64,000 nucleotides of DNA, from the NCBI RefSeq assembly GCF_000472705.1, contig NZ_AXAE01000014.1:1-64000 (forward strand). Direction: 5' to 3'. Positions 16,337 to 26,009 of this stretch are shown piece by piece. This stretch comes from Mesorhizobium erdmanii USDA 3471. Its GTDB lineage: Bacteria > Pseudomonadota > Alphaproteobacteria > Rhizobiales > Rhizobiaceae. The position numbers and the translations under genes were made by a program. The notes under the pieces were generated by a model. That model made no database searches. It saw only the letters and a program-made list of their open reading frames with translations, and was not told the origin of the DNA. Numbering within the stretch: position 1 is the first letter of the stretch; each line of letters begins with the position of its first letter.

Positions 16337-18508
16337 ATGACCGATCGCGTCGAAATCGCCGGACTGCGGATTGCCCGCGAGCTTCACGACTTTGTCGCCG
16401 CCGAAGCGCTGCCCGGCACCGGCATCGATGCGGACAAATTCTGGAACGGGTTTTCGGCCATCGTCCACGACCTCGCCCCGAAGAACCGGGCGCTGCTCGC
16501 CAAACGCGACGCCATGCAGGAGAAGCTCGACGGCTGGTATCGCGACAATGGCGCACCGATCGACATGGAGGCTTACAAGGGTTTCCTCAAAGAGATCGGC
16601 TACATCGTCCCCGAGGGGCCGGCCTTTTCGGTGTCGACGGACGATGTCGACCCCGAGATCGCCATCGTTGCCGGCCCGCAGCTGGTCGTGCCGGTGATGA
16701 ACGCGCGCTATGCGCTCAACGCCGCCAATGCGCGCTGGGGCTCGCTCTACGACGCGCTCTATGGCACCGATGCCATCCCCGAAACGGGCGGTGCGGAAAA
16801 AGGCAAGGGCTTCAACCCGGCGCGCGGTGCCAAGGTCATCGCCTGGGCCAAGGATTTTCTCGACCAGTCGGTGCCGCTCACTTCGGGCAAATGGGCGGGG
16901 GTGAACGGGCTGTCGGTGGCGCATGGCGCCCTGAAGCTCGGCGCCGGCGCCGGCGGCACCACGCTTGCCAACCCCAGGCAATTCGTCGGCTATCGCGGCG
17001 ATGCGGCCAACCCTGATGCCGTGCTGCTGGAAAAAAATGGACTGCATGTCGAGATCGTCATCGATCGAAACAACCAGATCGGGCGCACCGATCCGGCCGG
17101 CATTGCCGACGTCATCCTGGAATCGGCGCTGACCACTATCCAGGACTGCGAGGATTCGGTCGCGGCGGTGGATGCGCAGGACAAGGTCGTCGTCTACCGC
17201 AACTGGCTCGGCCTGATGAAGGGCGACCTGACGGAAGAGATCAGCAAGGGTGGAAAGAGCTTCGTGCGCAAGCTCAATCCCGACCGCGCCTACACCGCGC
17301 CCGCCGGCGGCACGCTGACAGTGCCCGGCCGCTCGCTGATGCTGGTCAGGAATGTCGGCCACCTGATGACCAATCCGGCGATCCTGGACCGCGACGGCAA
17401 CGAAGTGCCGGAAGGCATCATGGATGCGGCGCTGACGGCGCTGATCGCGCTGCACGATGTCGGACCGAAAGGCCGCCGCGCCAATTCCCGTGCCGGCTCG
17501 ATGTATGTGGTGAAACCCAAGATGCACGGCCCGGAGGAAGTCGCCTTCGCCGTCGAGATCTTCGACCGCGTCGAGGCACTGCTCGGCATGGCCAGGAACA
17601 CCATCAAGATGGGCATCATGGACGAGGAGCGGCGCACCACCGTCAACCTCAAGGAAGCGATCCGCGCCGCGAAAGAGCGGGTGGTGTTCATCAACACCGG
17701 CTTCCTCGATCGCACCGGTGACGAGATTCACACCTCGATGGAAGCCGGCCCGATGATCCGCAAGGGCGACATGAAGCAGGCCGCCTGGATTTCCGCCTAC
17801 GAGGCGTGGAATGTCGACACCGGCTTGGAATGCGGGCTCGCCGGCCACGCCCAGATCGGCAAGGGCATGTGGGCGATGCCGGACCTGATGGCGGCGATGC
17901 TGGAACAGAAGATCGCCCACCCCAAGGCCGGCGCCAACACCGCCTGGGTTCCGTCGCCGACAGCGGCGACGCTGCATGCCACGCACTATCACAAGGTCGA
18001 TGTCCACGCCGTGCAGGCGGCGCTGAAAAGCCGGCCGAAGGCGAAGCTCGACGACATCTTGTCGGTGCCGGTGGCCGTGCGGCCGAACTGGACGCCCGAC
18101 GAGATCCAGCGCGAGCTCGACAACAATGCGCAAGGCATCCTGGGCTATGTCGTGCGCTGGATCGACCAGGGCGTCGGCTGCTCGAAAGTGCCCGACATCA
18201 ACGATGTCGGCCTGATGGAGGACCGCGCCACGCTGCGCATCTCCTCGCAGCACATCGCCAACTGGCTGCGCCACAAAGTGTGTTCGCAAATCCAGGTGCG
18301 GGATTCCCTGCAGCGCATGGCGGCCATCGTCGACCGCCAGAATGTCGGTGATCCGCTCTACCGGCCGATGGCGCCGGATTTCGAAAAATCGATCGCCTTC
18401 CAAGCCGCCTGCGACCTGGTGTTCAAGGGAACCAGCCAGCCGAACGGCTACACCGAACCGGTGCTGCACGCGCGGCGACTGGAGCTGAAGGCGAAAGCAA
18501 CGGCCTGA
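16337..18508 (+). CDS. glcB: malate synthase G
   Basis: 723 residues, the usual length for monomeric malate synthase G. It condenses glyoxylate with acetyl-CoA to malate in the glyoxylate bypass. Diagnostic stretches include [41 protein letters not shown] and the C-terminal [17 protein letters not shown], which contains the catalytic-base Asp region. ATG 16337 follows CTGGAG. It stands alone, flanked by a palindromic repeat and a separately promoted outer membrane protein gene. Confidence 0.97.
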   Translation: MTDRVEIAGLRIARELHDFVAAEALPGTGIDADKFWNGFSAIVHDLAPKNRALLAKRDAMQEKLDGWYRDNGAPIDMEAYKGFLKEIGYIVPEGPAFSVSTDDVDPEIAIVAGPQLVVPVMNARYALNAANARWGSLYDALYGTDAIPETGGAEKGKGFNPARGAKVIAWAKDFLDQSVPLTSGKWAGVNGLSVAHGALKLGAGAGGTTLANPRQFVGYRGDAANPDAVLLEKNGLHVEIVIDRNNQIGRTDPAGIADVILESALTTIQDCEDSVAAVDAQDKVVVYRNWLGLMKGDLTEEISKGGKSFVRKLNPDRAYTAPAGGTLTVPGRSLMLVRNVGHLMTNPAILDRDGNEVPEGIMDAALTALIALHDVGPKGRRANSRAGSMYVVKPKMHGPEEVAFAVEIFDRVEALLGMARNTIKMGIMDEERRTTVNLKEAIRAAKERVVFINTGFLDRTGDEIHTSMEAGPMIRKGDMKQAAWISAYEAWNVDTGLECGLAGHAQIGKGMWAMPDLMAAMLEQKIAHPKAGANTAWVPSPTAATLHATHYHKVDVHAVQAALKSRPKAKLDDILSVPVAVRPNWTPDEIQRELDNNAQGILGYVVRWIDQGVGCSKVPDINDVGLMEDRATLRISSQHIANWLRHKVCSQIQVRDSLQRMAAIVDRQNVGDPLYRPMAPDFEKSIAFQAACDLVFKGTSQPNGYTEPVLHARRLELKAKATA

Positions 18509-18582
18509 TCCGAAGGTCCGGAAGTACCGCGGAGATGCCATGGGCCAACGTCGCTGATTATTTATTCAACAAAGTGACTGTT

Positions 18583-18611
18583 TTGACACAGGCTTTTCTA
18601 ACCGTTAGGAT
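18583..18611 (+). promoter_or_regulatory. sigma-70-type promoter for the outer membrane protein gene
   Basis: TTGACA at 18583-18588, a 17-base spacer and TAGGAT at 18606-18611, about 45 bases before the ATG at 18656. This is one of the clearest vegetative promoters in the window and sits in a locally AT-rich stretch. Confidence 0.65.
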
Positions 18612-18655
18612 ATATTAGTTTCGACGCAATAGCGGTTCGGATCGAGGGGGCAAAT

Positions 18656-19312
18656 ATGCGTCTTGTTTCAGGGATATTTTTGGCTACGGCCATGAGCGTG
18701 ACCGGCGCCTATGCCGCAGACATGGTTGAGCCAGTGGCCGCCATGGATCTTCCCTATTCCTGGACAGGTTTTTATGTCGGCGCAAGCGCTGGCGGCGCAT
18801 TCGGCAAGATCGACGGTGACTTTATCGGTATTCCCGGATCTGCTGACATCGGGAATTTCACCGGCGGCGCTTTGGTTGGTGCCAACTATCAATACGGTCA
18901 GTGGGTTCTTGGTGTTGAAGGCGATATCAATTATCTAGGCTTCAAGAAAGAATTCTCGCCTGGCGTCGGCGGCGGCGGCCTCGGTGCCGAAGCGAGGTTG
19001 GATGCTTTCGGAACCATCCGTGGCCGTGTGGGCTACGCTTTTGATCGTTGGCTTCCATATGTCACAGCCGGCGTTGCAATGGGTGACGTAAAGATTGATG
19101 AGCATGTCTTCAGCGCTGCCACGAGCAAGTTCCAGACAGGATATGCGGTCGGCGGCGGCATTGAGTATGCCTTCAATAGCAATTGGACCGCACGCGCTGA
19201 ATATCTCTACGTTGACCTTGGAAAGAAAGATTTTGGGTTTGCGCCGGGCACGCCTTATGACGTGAAGACGAACTTCAGCGTCGTTCGCGCGGCCGTTGCC
19301 TATAAGTTCTGA
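18656..19312 (+). CDS. outer membrane beta-barrel protein (Omp25/RopB-like)
   Basis: 218 residues. A signal peptide (VSGIFLATAMSVTGAYAAD) precedes SWTGFYVGASAGGAFG, the hallmark start of rhizobial eight-stranded OMPs, and alternating barrel strands end in AAVAYKF with a C-terminal Phe. These are abundant structural envelope proteins. The gene has its own consensus-like promoter and no operon partner. Confidence 0.92.
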   Translation: MRLVSGIFLATAMSVTGAYAADMVEPVAAMDLPYSWTGFYVGASAGGAFGKIDGDFIGIPGSADIGNFTGGALVGANYQYGQWVLGVEGDINYLGFKKEFSPGVGGGGLGAEARLDAFGTIRGRVGYAFDRWLPYVTAGVAMGDVKIDEHVFSAATSKFQTGYAVGGGIEYAFNSNWTARAEYLYVDLGKKDFGFAPGTPYDVKTNFSVVRAAVAYKF

Positions 19313-19401
19313 CCCTCCGCAAAGCTACGCCAGCCCCTTGATATCGGCGAGGCCAGGCAGCCCCAGGCAGGCGGCGCGCCGAGGCATGCAGTGAAACGCC
19401 A

Positions 19402-20838
19402 TCAAGCCGCCTGCGCCGCACGCTCCGAACTCATGCGATAGGAAATCGCTTCGGCCAGATGGATGCGGCCGACGGTCTCGCTGGCGTCGAGATCGGCGAG
19501 CGTTCTCGCCACCTTCAGCACGCGGTGATAGGCGCGCGCCGAAAAGGCGAGTTTTTCGCTGGCGTCCTTGAGCAGCGACAGGCCGGCGGCGTCGGGCATG
19601 GCGATCTCTTCGATCACCGCCGGCGCGCAATGCGCGTTGGTGGTGGCGCGGGCGCCGAGCCGCTCGAAACGCTCGCGCTGGAGGGTGCGGGCGCGGCCGA
19701 CGCGCAGCGCTACTGCCGCACTCTTCTCCGCCCGGTCGGGCCGAATCAGGTCGCTGGCCGAGACGGCGGGCACTTCGATCCTCAGATCGATGCGGTCGAG
19801 CAGCGGGCCGGAAATGCGCGCCTGATAGTCGGTGCGGCAGCGGTCGCCGCGCAGGCAGCGATAGCCCGGCTCGCCGGCCATGCCACAGCGGCACGGATTC
19901 ATGGCCGCGACCAGCTGGATGCGGGCCGGATACGTCACGCGATGGTTGGCGCGCGCGATCATGCAGTCGCCGGTCTCCAGCGGCTGGCGCAGCGCGTCGA
20001 GCGTCTGCGGCGTGAATTCGGGGAACTCGTCCAGGAACAGCACGCCGTGATGGGCGAGCGACACTTCGCCCGGCCGCGCGCGTATGCCACCGCCGACCAT
20101 TGCCGCCATCGAGGCCGAATGGTGCGGGGCGCGGAACGGCCGCCGGTCGGTCAGCTTGCCCTCGCCGAGCTCGCCCGCCACCGAGGCGATCATCGAGACT
20201 TCCAGCAATTCCTTTGGCGCCAGCGGCGGCAGGATCGATGGCAGCCGCTGCGCCAGCATCGATTTTCCCGAACCGGGCGGGCCGACCATCAAGAGATTGT
20301 GGCCGCCGGCCGCCGCCACTTCCAGCGCCCGCTTGGCGGTCTCCTGGCCCTTGATGTCGGCAAGGTCGGGCAGGTCGCGCGCCGCGGCGTGGATGCCGGC
20401 TTCCGGCCGCGACAGCACCTGCGTGCCACGGAAATGGTTGGCGATGGCGATCAGGCTGCGCGGCGCCAGAATGTCGAACTCCCGCCCTGCCCAGGCCGCT
20501 TCCGGGCCACAGGCGAACGGGCAGATCAGCCCTTTGCCCTCGGCATTGGCGCCGATCGCCGCCGGCAAGGCGCCGGCGACGGCGGCGATCGTGCCGTCGA
20601 GCGACAACTCGCCGAGCACGACATAGCCGGCCAGCATGTCGCCAGGAATGGCGCCAAGCGCCGCCATCAGGCCCAGCGCGATCGGCAGATCGTAATGGCT
20701 GCCTTCCTTCGGCAGGTCGGCCGGCGCCAGATTGACCGTCACCTTCTTCGACGGCATCGACAGGCCGGACGCATGCAACGCCGCCTGCACCCGCTCGCGG
20801 CTCTCGGCCACCGCCTTGTCGGGCAGTCCGACGATCTG
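19402..20838 (-). pseudogene. comM: comM (YifB), 3' portion, separated by island
   Basis: Encodes about residues 33-509 of ComM, a hexameric AAA+ helicase for branch migration during natural transformation. Visible parts are the Lon-protease-like N-domain from IVGLPDKAVAESRERV, Walker A GPPGSGKSMLAQ, Walker B LFLDEFPEF, and Cys ligands in NPCRCG / RCLRGDRC. The true start (MVARVRTVAFQ) lies 32 kb away at 52990. Joining 52990-52897 to 20837-19402 gives exactly 510 codons with no stop. In the integrated state the frame extends into the island to a TTG at 20979, which would give a chimaeric N-terminus. Confidence 0.92.
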
Positions 20839-20859
20839 GATCGTGAGGCGGATTAATTT
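20834..20859. other. attL: left island-chromosome junction
   Basis: The core ATCTG (CAGAT on the coding strand of comM) is at 20834-20838; to its left is comM. To its right are nine bases, then GCGGATTAATTT at 20848-20859, the inverted copy of the arm found at the right end. Confidence 0.85.
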
Positions 20860-20942
20860 CAGAGTCGCTCGGGAAAGCAATCGAGTGGTTGGAATATCAA
20901 GAACCGAGCTTCGAACCGCCAGGCCAAATCGAGGGCGCGGAA

Positions 20943-22442
20943 TTAAGGTCTGCCGAGCGTAGCGATGTTTGTTGGCCAAAAAGCGATGACCGATCGTTCA
21001 ACGACTATTTGCCAAGGCACTATTTCGTCCGCGAATAGGTCTACAAGTGCGCGCTTGTCGTACAAGCGCAGACTGCCACCCGAGAACGGATCGAGGGCTG
21101 CCATAAGCGCCTCACGTCCTGGGTTCTGAGAAAAACCTAATAGGTCTCGGCCGGCTTCTGTTAGCGTTTCCCAGAGCGTCTGCGAGGCGACATAGGCACG
21201 AGTTGACCCTCCTCCGGCTATCGCCATCTCTACCTCGACAGCGTCGTTGATCAACGCTTCAGCTAATTCGTCTAGGCCGAAGCCTTTCCCTAGGTCGAAC
21301 TTCTGAAATGCCGGATATAGGCACGCGAGATTGGAAACCGCTCGGGTAATTTGATCGCTGTTGTAGGGGTGAGGGCGCATTCCGCTCCAGAGGTGATTGA
21401 TTGCGGCCTGGAAGGACTCGCTGTCGGGCCGTGTAAGATCGGGCTCAACTGTCACTAAGTCCGCGCTAGAACGCCGCATGCTAACGACTTCCTGGAGTAC
21501 CTTGCCTCCAGTTCTGAGCTCGCGTGGTGATAAGATAGGAGGAGTGCTATCAACGTCCATGAGGGGCCATCGCTCATCCGGGGCCCGCGAGAAGACTTCA
21601 GGTAGTTGTGACACCACAAGATCCTTCGGAGTTAGGTCTGGAGCATCCTGGATATCGACATAAATTGCTCCGTGCCTGACGCCGTAGTCTACGACGTCTC
21701 TGAAATTTTTCTGCCGCTTAGCAAGCAGGCGATACTGGTCGATCATTTGTTCCAAGTGGCTCTGACGATCGGGATAGATCTTTCGCCTCTCAATGGAAGC
21801 AATGGCGCTGGTTTGATCGAATACGATCCGGTCAAATGGCCAAATCCCATCGACATCCGTTTGAGTGTGAAGGAATAGGCCGTGCTGCGCTTGCAACCGC
21901 CACAGGTTCGCAATGTCGGGTTGAACGAAACGCATCACGGTTCCACTCTTAGTCATTGCTTTAAAAACGTCGAACACGTCGTCCGGATTGACCATAAAAA
22001 TTGCGCCAAACTCACCTATTACCGCCTGGTCAGTAGCGAACCATGCTGCGACGGTAGGTTCCGTGCTAAAATCAATGAAAATGGTAGCCGCAATTTCATG
22101 GTGTTGCGCTGTGGCAACAATACTATCATCATCATTTAGGTAGGGGAGTAACTCTGGCGAGCTGCGTACCCAACTGTAAAAGTCGTCGATTTTCTTGATT
22201 TCTTCCCCTTTTTCTTCCTCCGTTCGGCGAGAGAAAGTCGATTGCATACGCCACTCAGCATTACGTTGACCTCGGAAATAGAGATATCGACCTGCGGCCC
22301 TGAACCGTTCGGCTAGGGTGATCGCCTCAGCTACGTTGGCAACTTCAAACTGAAAAAAATTTCCCGGCATTTCTTTCCCGGCCGGTAGCTCAATGTAATT
22401 GCCATCGCCCTCGACGTCGTCCCGCCATTCTCCTCCGATCAC
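20943..22442 (-). CDS. FRG domain-containing protein
   Basis: 499 residues. The FRG domain is at about residues 35-165: YLYFRGQRNAEWRMQSTF near its start and ATAQHHEIAATIFIDFST, then AAWFATD, matching the usual AQHHGLPT-like block. FRG proteins are recurrent in phage-defence and genomic islands, but the biochemical role is not settled. The remaining 330 residues are unfamiliar. It is the left-most island gene and points toward attL, so transcription would run into the comM 3' part, or across attP into the recombinase gene in a circular form. Confidence 0.8.
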   Translation of the reverse strand: MIGGEWRDDVEGDGNYIELPAGKEMPGNFFQFEVANVAEAITLAERFRAAGRYLYFRGQRNAEWRMQSTFSRRTEEEKGEEIKKIDDFYSWVRSSPELLPYLNDDDSIVATAQHHEIAATIFIDFSTEPTVAAWFATDQAVIGEFGAIFMVNPDDVFDVFKAMTKSGTVMRFVQPDIANLWRLQAQHGLFLHTQTDVDGIWPFDRIVFDQTSAIASIERRKIYPDRQSHLEQMIDQYRLLAKRQKNFRDVVDYGVRHGAIYVDIQDAPDLTPKDLVVSQLPEVFSRAPDERWPLMDVDSTPPILSPRELRTGGKVLQEVVSMRRSSADLVTVEPDLTRPDSESFQAAINHLWSGMRPHPYNSDQITRAVSNLACLYPAFQKFDLGKGFGLDELAEALINDAVEVEMAIAGGGSTRAYVASQTLWETLTEAGRDLLGFSQNPGREALMAALDPFSGGSLRLYDKRALVDLFADEIVPWQIVVERSVIAFWPTNIATLGRP

Positions 22443-22802
22443 CTTATCCCTCCCATCTGTCCATCATTAGGTCTTAGTAACGATACAATCCCCTCCACGA
22501 CAGGCACAATGTCCGTGACGTGCTGCTTTCCAAGCGAGCTACGCCATCCAGGACACTCCCGATATACAGCCAAACACTATGGGAAGCCGTATACCTGGCG
22601 GGTAACCATTGCTGACGTTGTGCTGCATTAATTCACGCATTTCGGACGTAGATTCTACAGTCCACTGAACTGCCCCACGAGGATCGAGGCCGGATGAATG
22701 AGCCGAGATCCGGCGGAACGACAAATATCCTAGTGTTTTACGCGTCCGCTAGGCGCCGACCGTCCATCCTTGAGGCTGGACGTGAACGACAACACCTTGT
22801 TG
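22443..22802. other. gene-free interval
   Basis: No convincing gene. A 61-codon minus-strand frame at 22539-22724 has no ribosome-binding site or family character. It holds TGTGCTGCATTAATTC at 22619-22634, repeated exactly at 24675-24690 on the other side of the nuclease-like gene. Confidence 0.5.
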
Positions 22803-24329
22803 CTAGACGGGTGGATATTTCATGAAGTGCTTGCGGAACGAGGTCACGAGACCGTCGTTCCCGGTGTCTTTGCAGAGCTGGTGTATTTGCTTTCCGAGGC
22901 GCAGTTCGATCGTGTAACGCGACGCTTTGATCGTCTTCTTGGCAGTATCGAACATCGCGGACGCGTCATCTGACAGCGACGCAGTGGACCAGAACTCAAA
23001 TTGGACCTTGAGGTTCTTCCACTCGGGGTGCGCCTTTACGGCAGCGTAGATGACTGGGACATTATGTTGGACCCAGTGCGTGAATTCCTTGTCCGGCACG
23101 TTTGCGTAGGGATTGTAGCCCTTGCACTCGATGAATGTGACTGACTTATCATCCACGAGGGCAACCACGTCGGCTTCTGCTTTTTTCCCTTCTGGCGATT
23201 TGAAGATCCGGTTCATTTTGACCTGGTGCGAGATCGTCTTCCTGGCGATTTCAGCAGCTAGATATTCGAACAGGGTTCCCCGGAGCTGGACGGACGCGCC
23301 TTCTATTTTGCCCAGCCTTTTGAAAAGCAGGTCGAGACCCTCAGGGTCCAGGGCCGTGAACGCCGCCTTGGTCAACACCGAGGAAAGTTGGGCAAGCCCT
23401 TCGGCAATCTCATCCCCAAACAGATTTCCGGGCGTGGCGGGAACGATGCCGTTCTGCTTGAGCAGAGCAAACGCCTCTTCGGAGTATTTGCCTGCAACGA
23501 ATATCTGCATGCACGGCCCGACGTTCCGAAGGCGCCGAAGCGTCAGGCATTTGTTGATGAACGGGCGAATGCCCTGAACGTCAACCTCCCCGCCGAGATA
23601 GACGTCGCAGGCTATAAATCCGGGCTTCATGTTCCCATCCTTGCCCGGTTTCATCATGAAGCTCAGATAAGACGGCGCAGTGAGGTCCCATGCGAATGTG
23701 CCAACAGTTGGCGCACTGTCCGGCCCGCGTATGGCAACCTTGTCGTAGCTGACGAAGCCTAGTTTCCGCACCCAATCGCGAACAGCGTATAGCAGAAACT
23801 CTTCGGTTATCAGGCGGGCGCGCATTTCAGCGGCCATAAAGTCGAAATGGTGTTCTGACTGTACCAGGGATATGCAGGCCCCGAGGCCGGGAACATCCCG
23901 CCGTTCCAATAGTCCTGCCTGAATGAGGCGTTGGAGCACCGTTTCCGGCGACAGGTGCTTCGCCTGCCTAAGCGGCGACCCACTGGCAATTGGAAACTGG
24001 TACTCGGGAATGACGCCGCCCCTAAGCCTGATCGCCGCAATGGCGTAGCCATAGGCCGAATTCGTGTCCTGCAGCGCATCGACCAGATTGCTCCAGTATT
24101 CAGGCGAGCCGAATTGCTTCTCTAGGTAAACGTATCGCGCTTTGCGGGGAAAGGTGATGTAGGCCAGCCGCTTCACTTCGCCAGAAGCGCGAGAGACACG
24201 TTTGCGGGCCGCCGCCGGGGTCAGGCCGAGGTTCTGCACCAGATGGTCGGAGACGGCACTGGTGAGACAGGGACCCTGATATCTCATGAAGTCTTCGACC
24301 GGATCGACCACGACGTTTCTCCTTGTCAC
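22803..24329 (-). CDS. PD-(D/E)XK nuclease-like protein with N-terminal winged helix
   Basis: 508 residues. The N-terminus (SAVSDHLVQNLGLTPAAARK) looks like a helix-turn-helix. Around residues 380-403 the pattern E-A-D-V-V-A-L then FIECKGYNPY fits a restriction-endonuclease-like active site (Asp, Glu-x-Lys). The middle is unfamiliar. Such proteins typically cleave DNA in restriction or abortive-infection systems, but no methyltransferase is nearby. ATG 24329 follows AAGGAGAAA. It may pair with the FRG gene downstream on the same strand, 360 bases away. Confidence 0.7.
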   Translation of the reverse strand: MTRRNVVVDPVEDFMRYQGPCLTSAVSDHLVQNLGLTPAAARKRVSRASGEVKRLAYITFPRKARYVYLEKQFGSPEYWSNLVDALQDTNSAYGYAIAAIRLRGGVIPEYQFPIASGSPLRQAKHLSPETVLQRLIQAGLLERRDVPGLGACISLVQSEHHFDFMAAEMRARLITEEFLLYAVRDWVRKLGFVSYDKVAIRGPDSAPTVGTFAWDLTAPSYLSFMMKPGKDGNMKPGFIACDVYLGGEVDVQGIRPFINKCLTLRRLRNVGPCMQIFVAGKYSEEAFALLKQNGIVPATPGNLFGDEIAEGLAQLSSVLTKAAFTALDPEGLDLLFKRLGKIEGASVQLRGTLFEYLAAEIARKTISHQVKMNRIFKSPEGKKAEADVVALVDDKSVTFIECKGYNPYANVPDKEFTHWVQHNVPVIYAAVKAHPEWKNLKVQFEFWSTASLSDDASAMFDTAKKTIKASRYTIELRLGKQIHQLCKDTGNDGLVTSFRKHFMKYPPV

Positions 24330-24826
24330 ACAGCGCTATTAATAACTTAAGTACATGGGCCCGTCGTCCTTTTTTTGAATACGAACTTATCCAATTGATT
24401 CCGTGGAATAAATTCAAACTTCTTTATCGACGTTCGGAGGCGCGTGTCACAGTGGAGTGTCGCATAGGCGGGATTTCCGGACGAATTCCGTCGTTTGAAC
24501 ACCTATCTCAATGCTGCGTTGGCTGTGAGATGGGCTAGTCCGTGGCATGGAAAAATCGGGATCTTCATCGAATGATGACATCGGTGACGAAGTCGGCGCG
24601 GGAACGCTGTGAGGGAGCGGGAGCGTCCGCTAGTTCAGGTAATAGCATGTTTGGCGGATCCTTTAGGCTGGCACTGTGCTGCATTAATTCGCACTCCCGA
24701 AGTCCTTTATCCCCAAGCTTTGCTGGCTACTGACAGAAGGCGTGTTTTAGGACTCGGTGAACAACCGCGAATCTTTTATGTTCGCTTCAAGACTCACATG
24801 AGTCGCAACCTGCCAGGGAGGAGACG
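24330..24826. other. gene-free interval
   Basis: Divergent interval between the nuclease-like gene and the next plus-strand cluster; it should hold promoters for both. Contains the second TGTGCTGCATTAATTC copy (24675-24690). I see no supported gene. Confidence 0.45.
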
Positions 24827-24880
24827 ATGGCAACAACAGGGACGAGAACCCCACCATGGAAGCAACCGCTCGCAATGTAA
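24827..24880 (+). CDS. possible 17-codon leader peptide
   Basis: ATG 24827 follows an unusually strong AGGGAGGAG and opens MATTGTRTPPWKQPLAM, then TAA. It overlaps the start of the next gene (ATG 24856) in another frame. The strong site thus serves the short frame, and the long gene has only GGGACGAG upstream. It may be a translational control element or simply chance. Confidence 0.35.
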   Translation: MATTGTRTPPWKQPLAM

Positions 24881-25965
24881 TAAAGTCCACGTTTCCTGAA
24901 CAGTACACGGGCTACGCAACGTATCGCGAAGCTCCTTATCATCTGCGGGACCAGTTCATAGAACATGTCAAGCAGACCTATCAGCCCGAAACCTTTCCCG
25001 GACTCTACTGGGGCCGCCTGAACAAGAATGAGCCGTTCGAAATCATCCACATGTTCGCCGTGGATCGAAAGAAACGGCCCGAGGGCGACTACATTCCCTG
25101 TCCGATGTGCCAGCGGCGGGAGAAATTCCTCGAAGGCTCCTTCGTTTTCATCTTCAGCCGTCAGTGCATCGCGGTGATCGGCCACGACTGCGCCTCGGCA
25201 GAAGTCAAGCATGCCGCGTTCTCGAAAAAGAAGCAGGACGACGAGCGGAGGCAGCAAGAAGATTTCCTGATGGCCCGGCTGATGCACGTTCCAAGCATGC
25301 TGCGGGAACTAGAGGCCCTGAAACCGATCGCGACCGAGATCGAGAGCGTTTTCCACGACTTCCGGAGGCAGGCGCCGACGATCCAGAGGGTGCTGCGGCA
25401 GGTCAGGAAGACCGGGGGCGAATACATTCTCACGGAGATGATCGACAACGAGGCAGCTCGATACGATGACCGACTGCCGAAGAAGGTCGCGCGGGACAGC
25501 CACTTCGGCAGCCTGCGCGGCGATGCCCTCGTGCGGACAAGCTGCAAGTTCCTCGTCGAGCTTCGGAAGTATGAACAATGGCTATTGTCCTTCGCAGGCT
25601 GCGAGGACGAAACGGCGGCGATGGACATGACCATCGGGCTGCTGGAGCGCAAGGAAGCCGCTAAGGCCGTCCAGTACATCGGTACGGCCGGAAGGAAGCT
25701 CGGGTGGCTCCGGTACGAAATGTCGGCAGCATGCTTCTTCTTCGCCGAGGGGCACGTCGAGGACCTGCGCGAGTGGAGCCGGGATCGGCTCCAGCCGAAT
25801 CCTTTCGAAGTCGACAGGCAGGTCCGGAACGACGGCACTGCCGTCATTCTGTCGAGGCGATTGACGAAAGACCAGGAACGCGAATATGCGCGGCTGTTCC
25901 TGAGTACCGGACTTGCTGAATGGGCGGAGGCGAACAGATGCATGCCGGACCTGGGGACCCTGTAG
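24856..25965 (+). CDS. hypothetical protein with zinc-knuckle
   Basis: 369 residues, hydrophilic, no signal or membrane segment. A Cys pair CPMC at about residues 83-86 and a later C-x8-C (CIAVIGHDC) suggest one zinc site. Long helical stretches follow (KKKQDDERRQQEDFLMARLM; LERKEAAKAVQYIGTAGRKL). I recognise no family. First gene of a three-gene same-strand group with the membrane and HEPN-like proteins, in an island rich in defence-type genes. Confidence 0.7.
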   Translation: MEATARNVIKSTFPEQYTGYATYREAPYHLRDQFIEHVKQTYQPETFPGLYWGRLNKNEPFEIIHMFAVDRKKRPEGDYIPCPMCQRREKFLEGSFVFIFSRQCIAVIGHDCASAEVKHAAFSKKKQDDERRQQEDFLMARLMHVPSMLRELEALKPIATEIESVFHDFRRQAPTIQRVLRQVRKTGGEYILTEMIDNEAARYDDRLPKKVARDSHFGSLRGDALVRTSCKFLVELRKYEQWLLSFAGCEDETAAMDMTIGLLERKEAAKAVQYIGTAGRKLGWLRYEMSAACFFFAEGHVEDLREWSRDRLQPNPFEVDRQVRNDGTAVILSRRLTKDQEREYARLFLSTGLAEWAEANRCMPDLGTL

Positions 25966-26009
25966 TTGGCACCGGGTGGTCGTATCGTCAGGAGAGGTTT
26001 GGATCCTTC

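Noticed and set aside
16262-18541. 759-codon minus-strand frame antisense to malate synthase
   Set aside because: Shadow frame; the plus strand encodes a full-length, motif-complete malate synthase G.
20834-20859. tRNA-gene attachment site for the island
   Set aside because: No tRNA at either end; both ends lie in comM coding sequence and the recombinase is of the serine type.
22619-22634. Vector-like sequence (GCTGCATTAAT)
   Set aside because: Only a short word resembles common cloning vectors; the neighbouring bases do not match.
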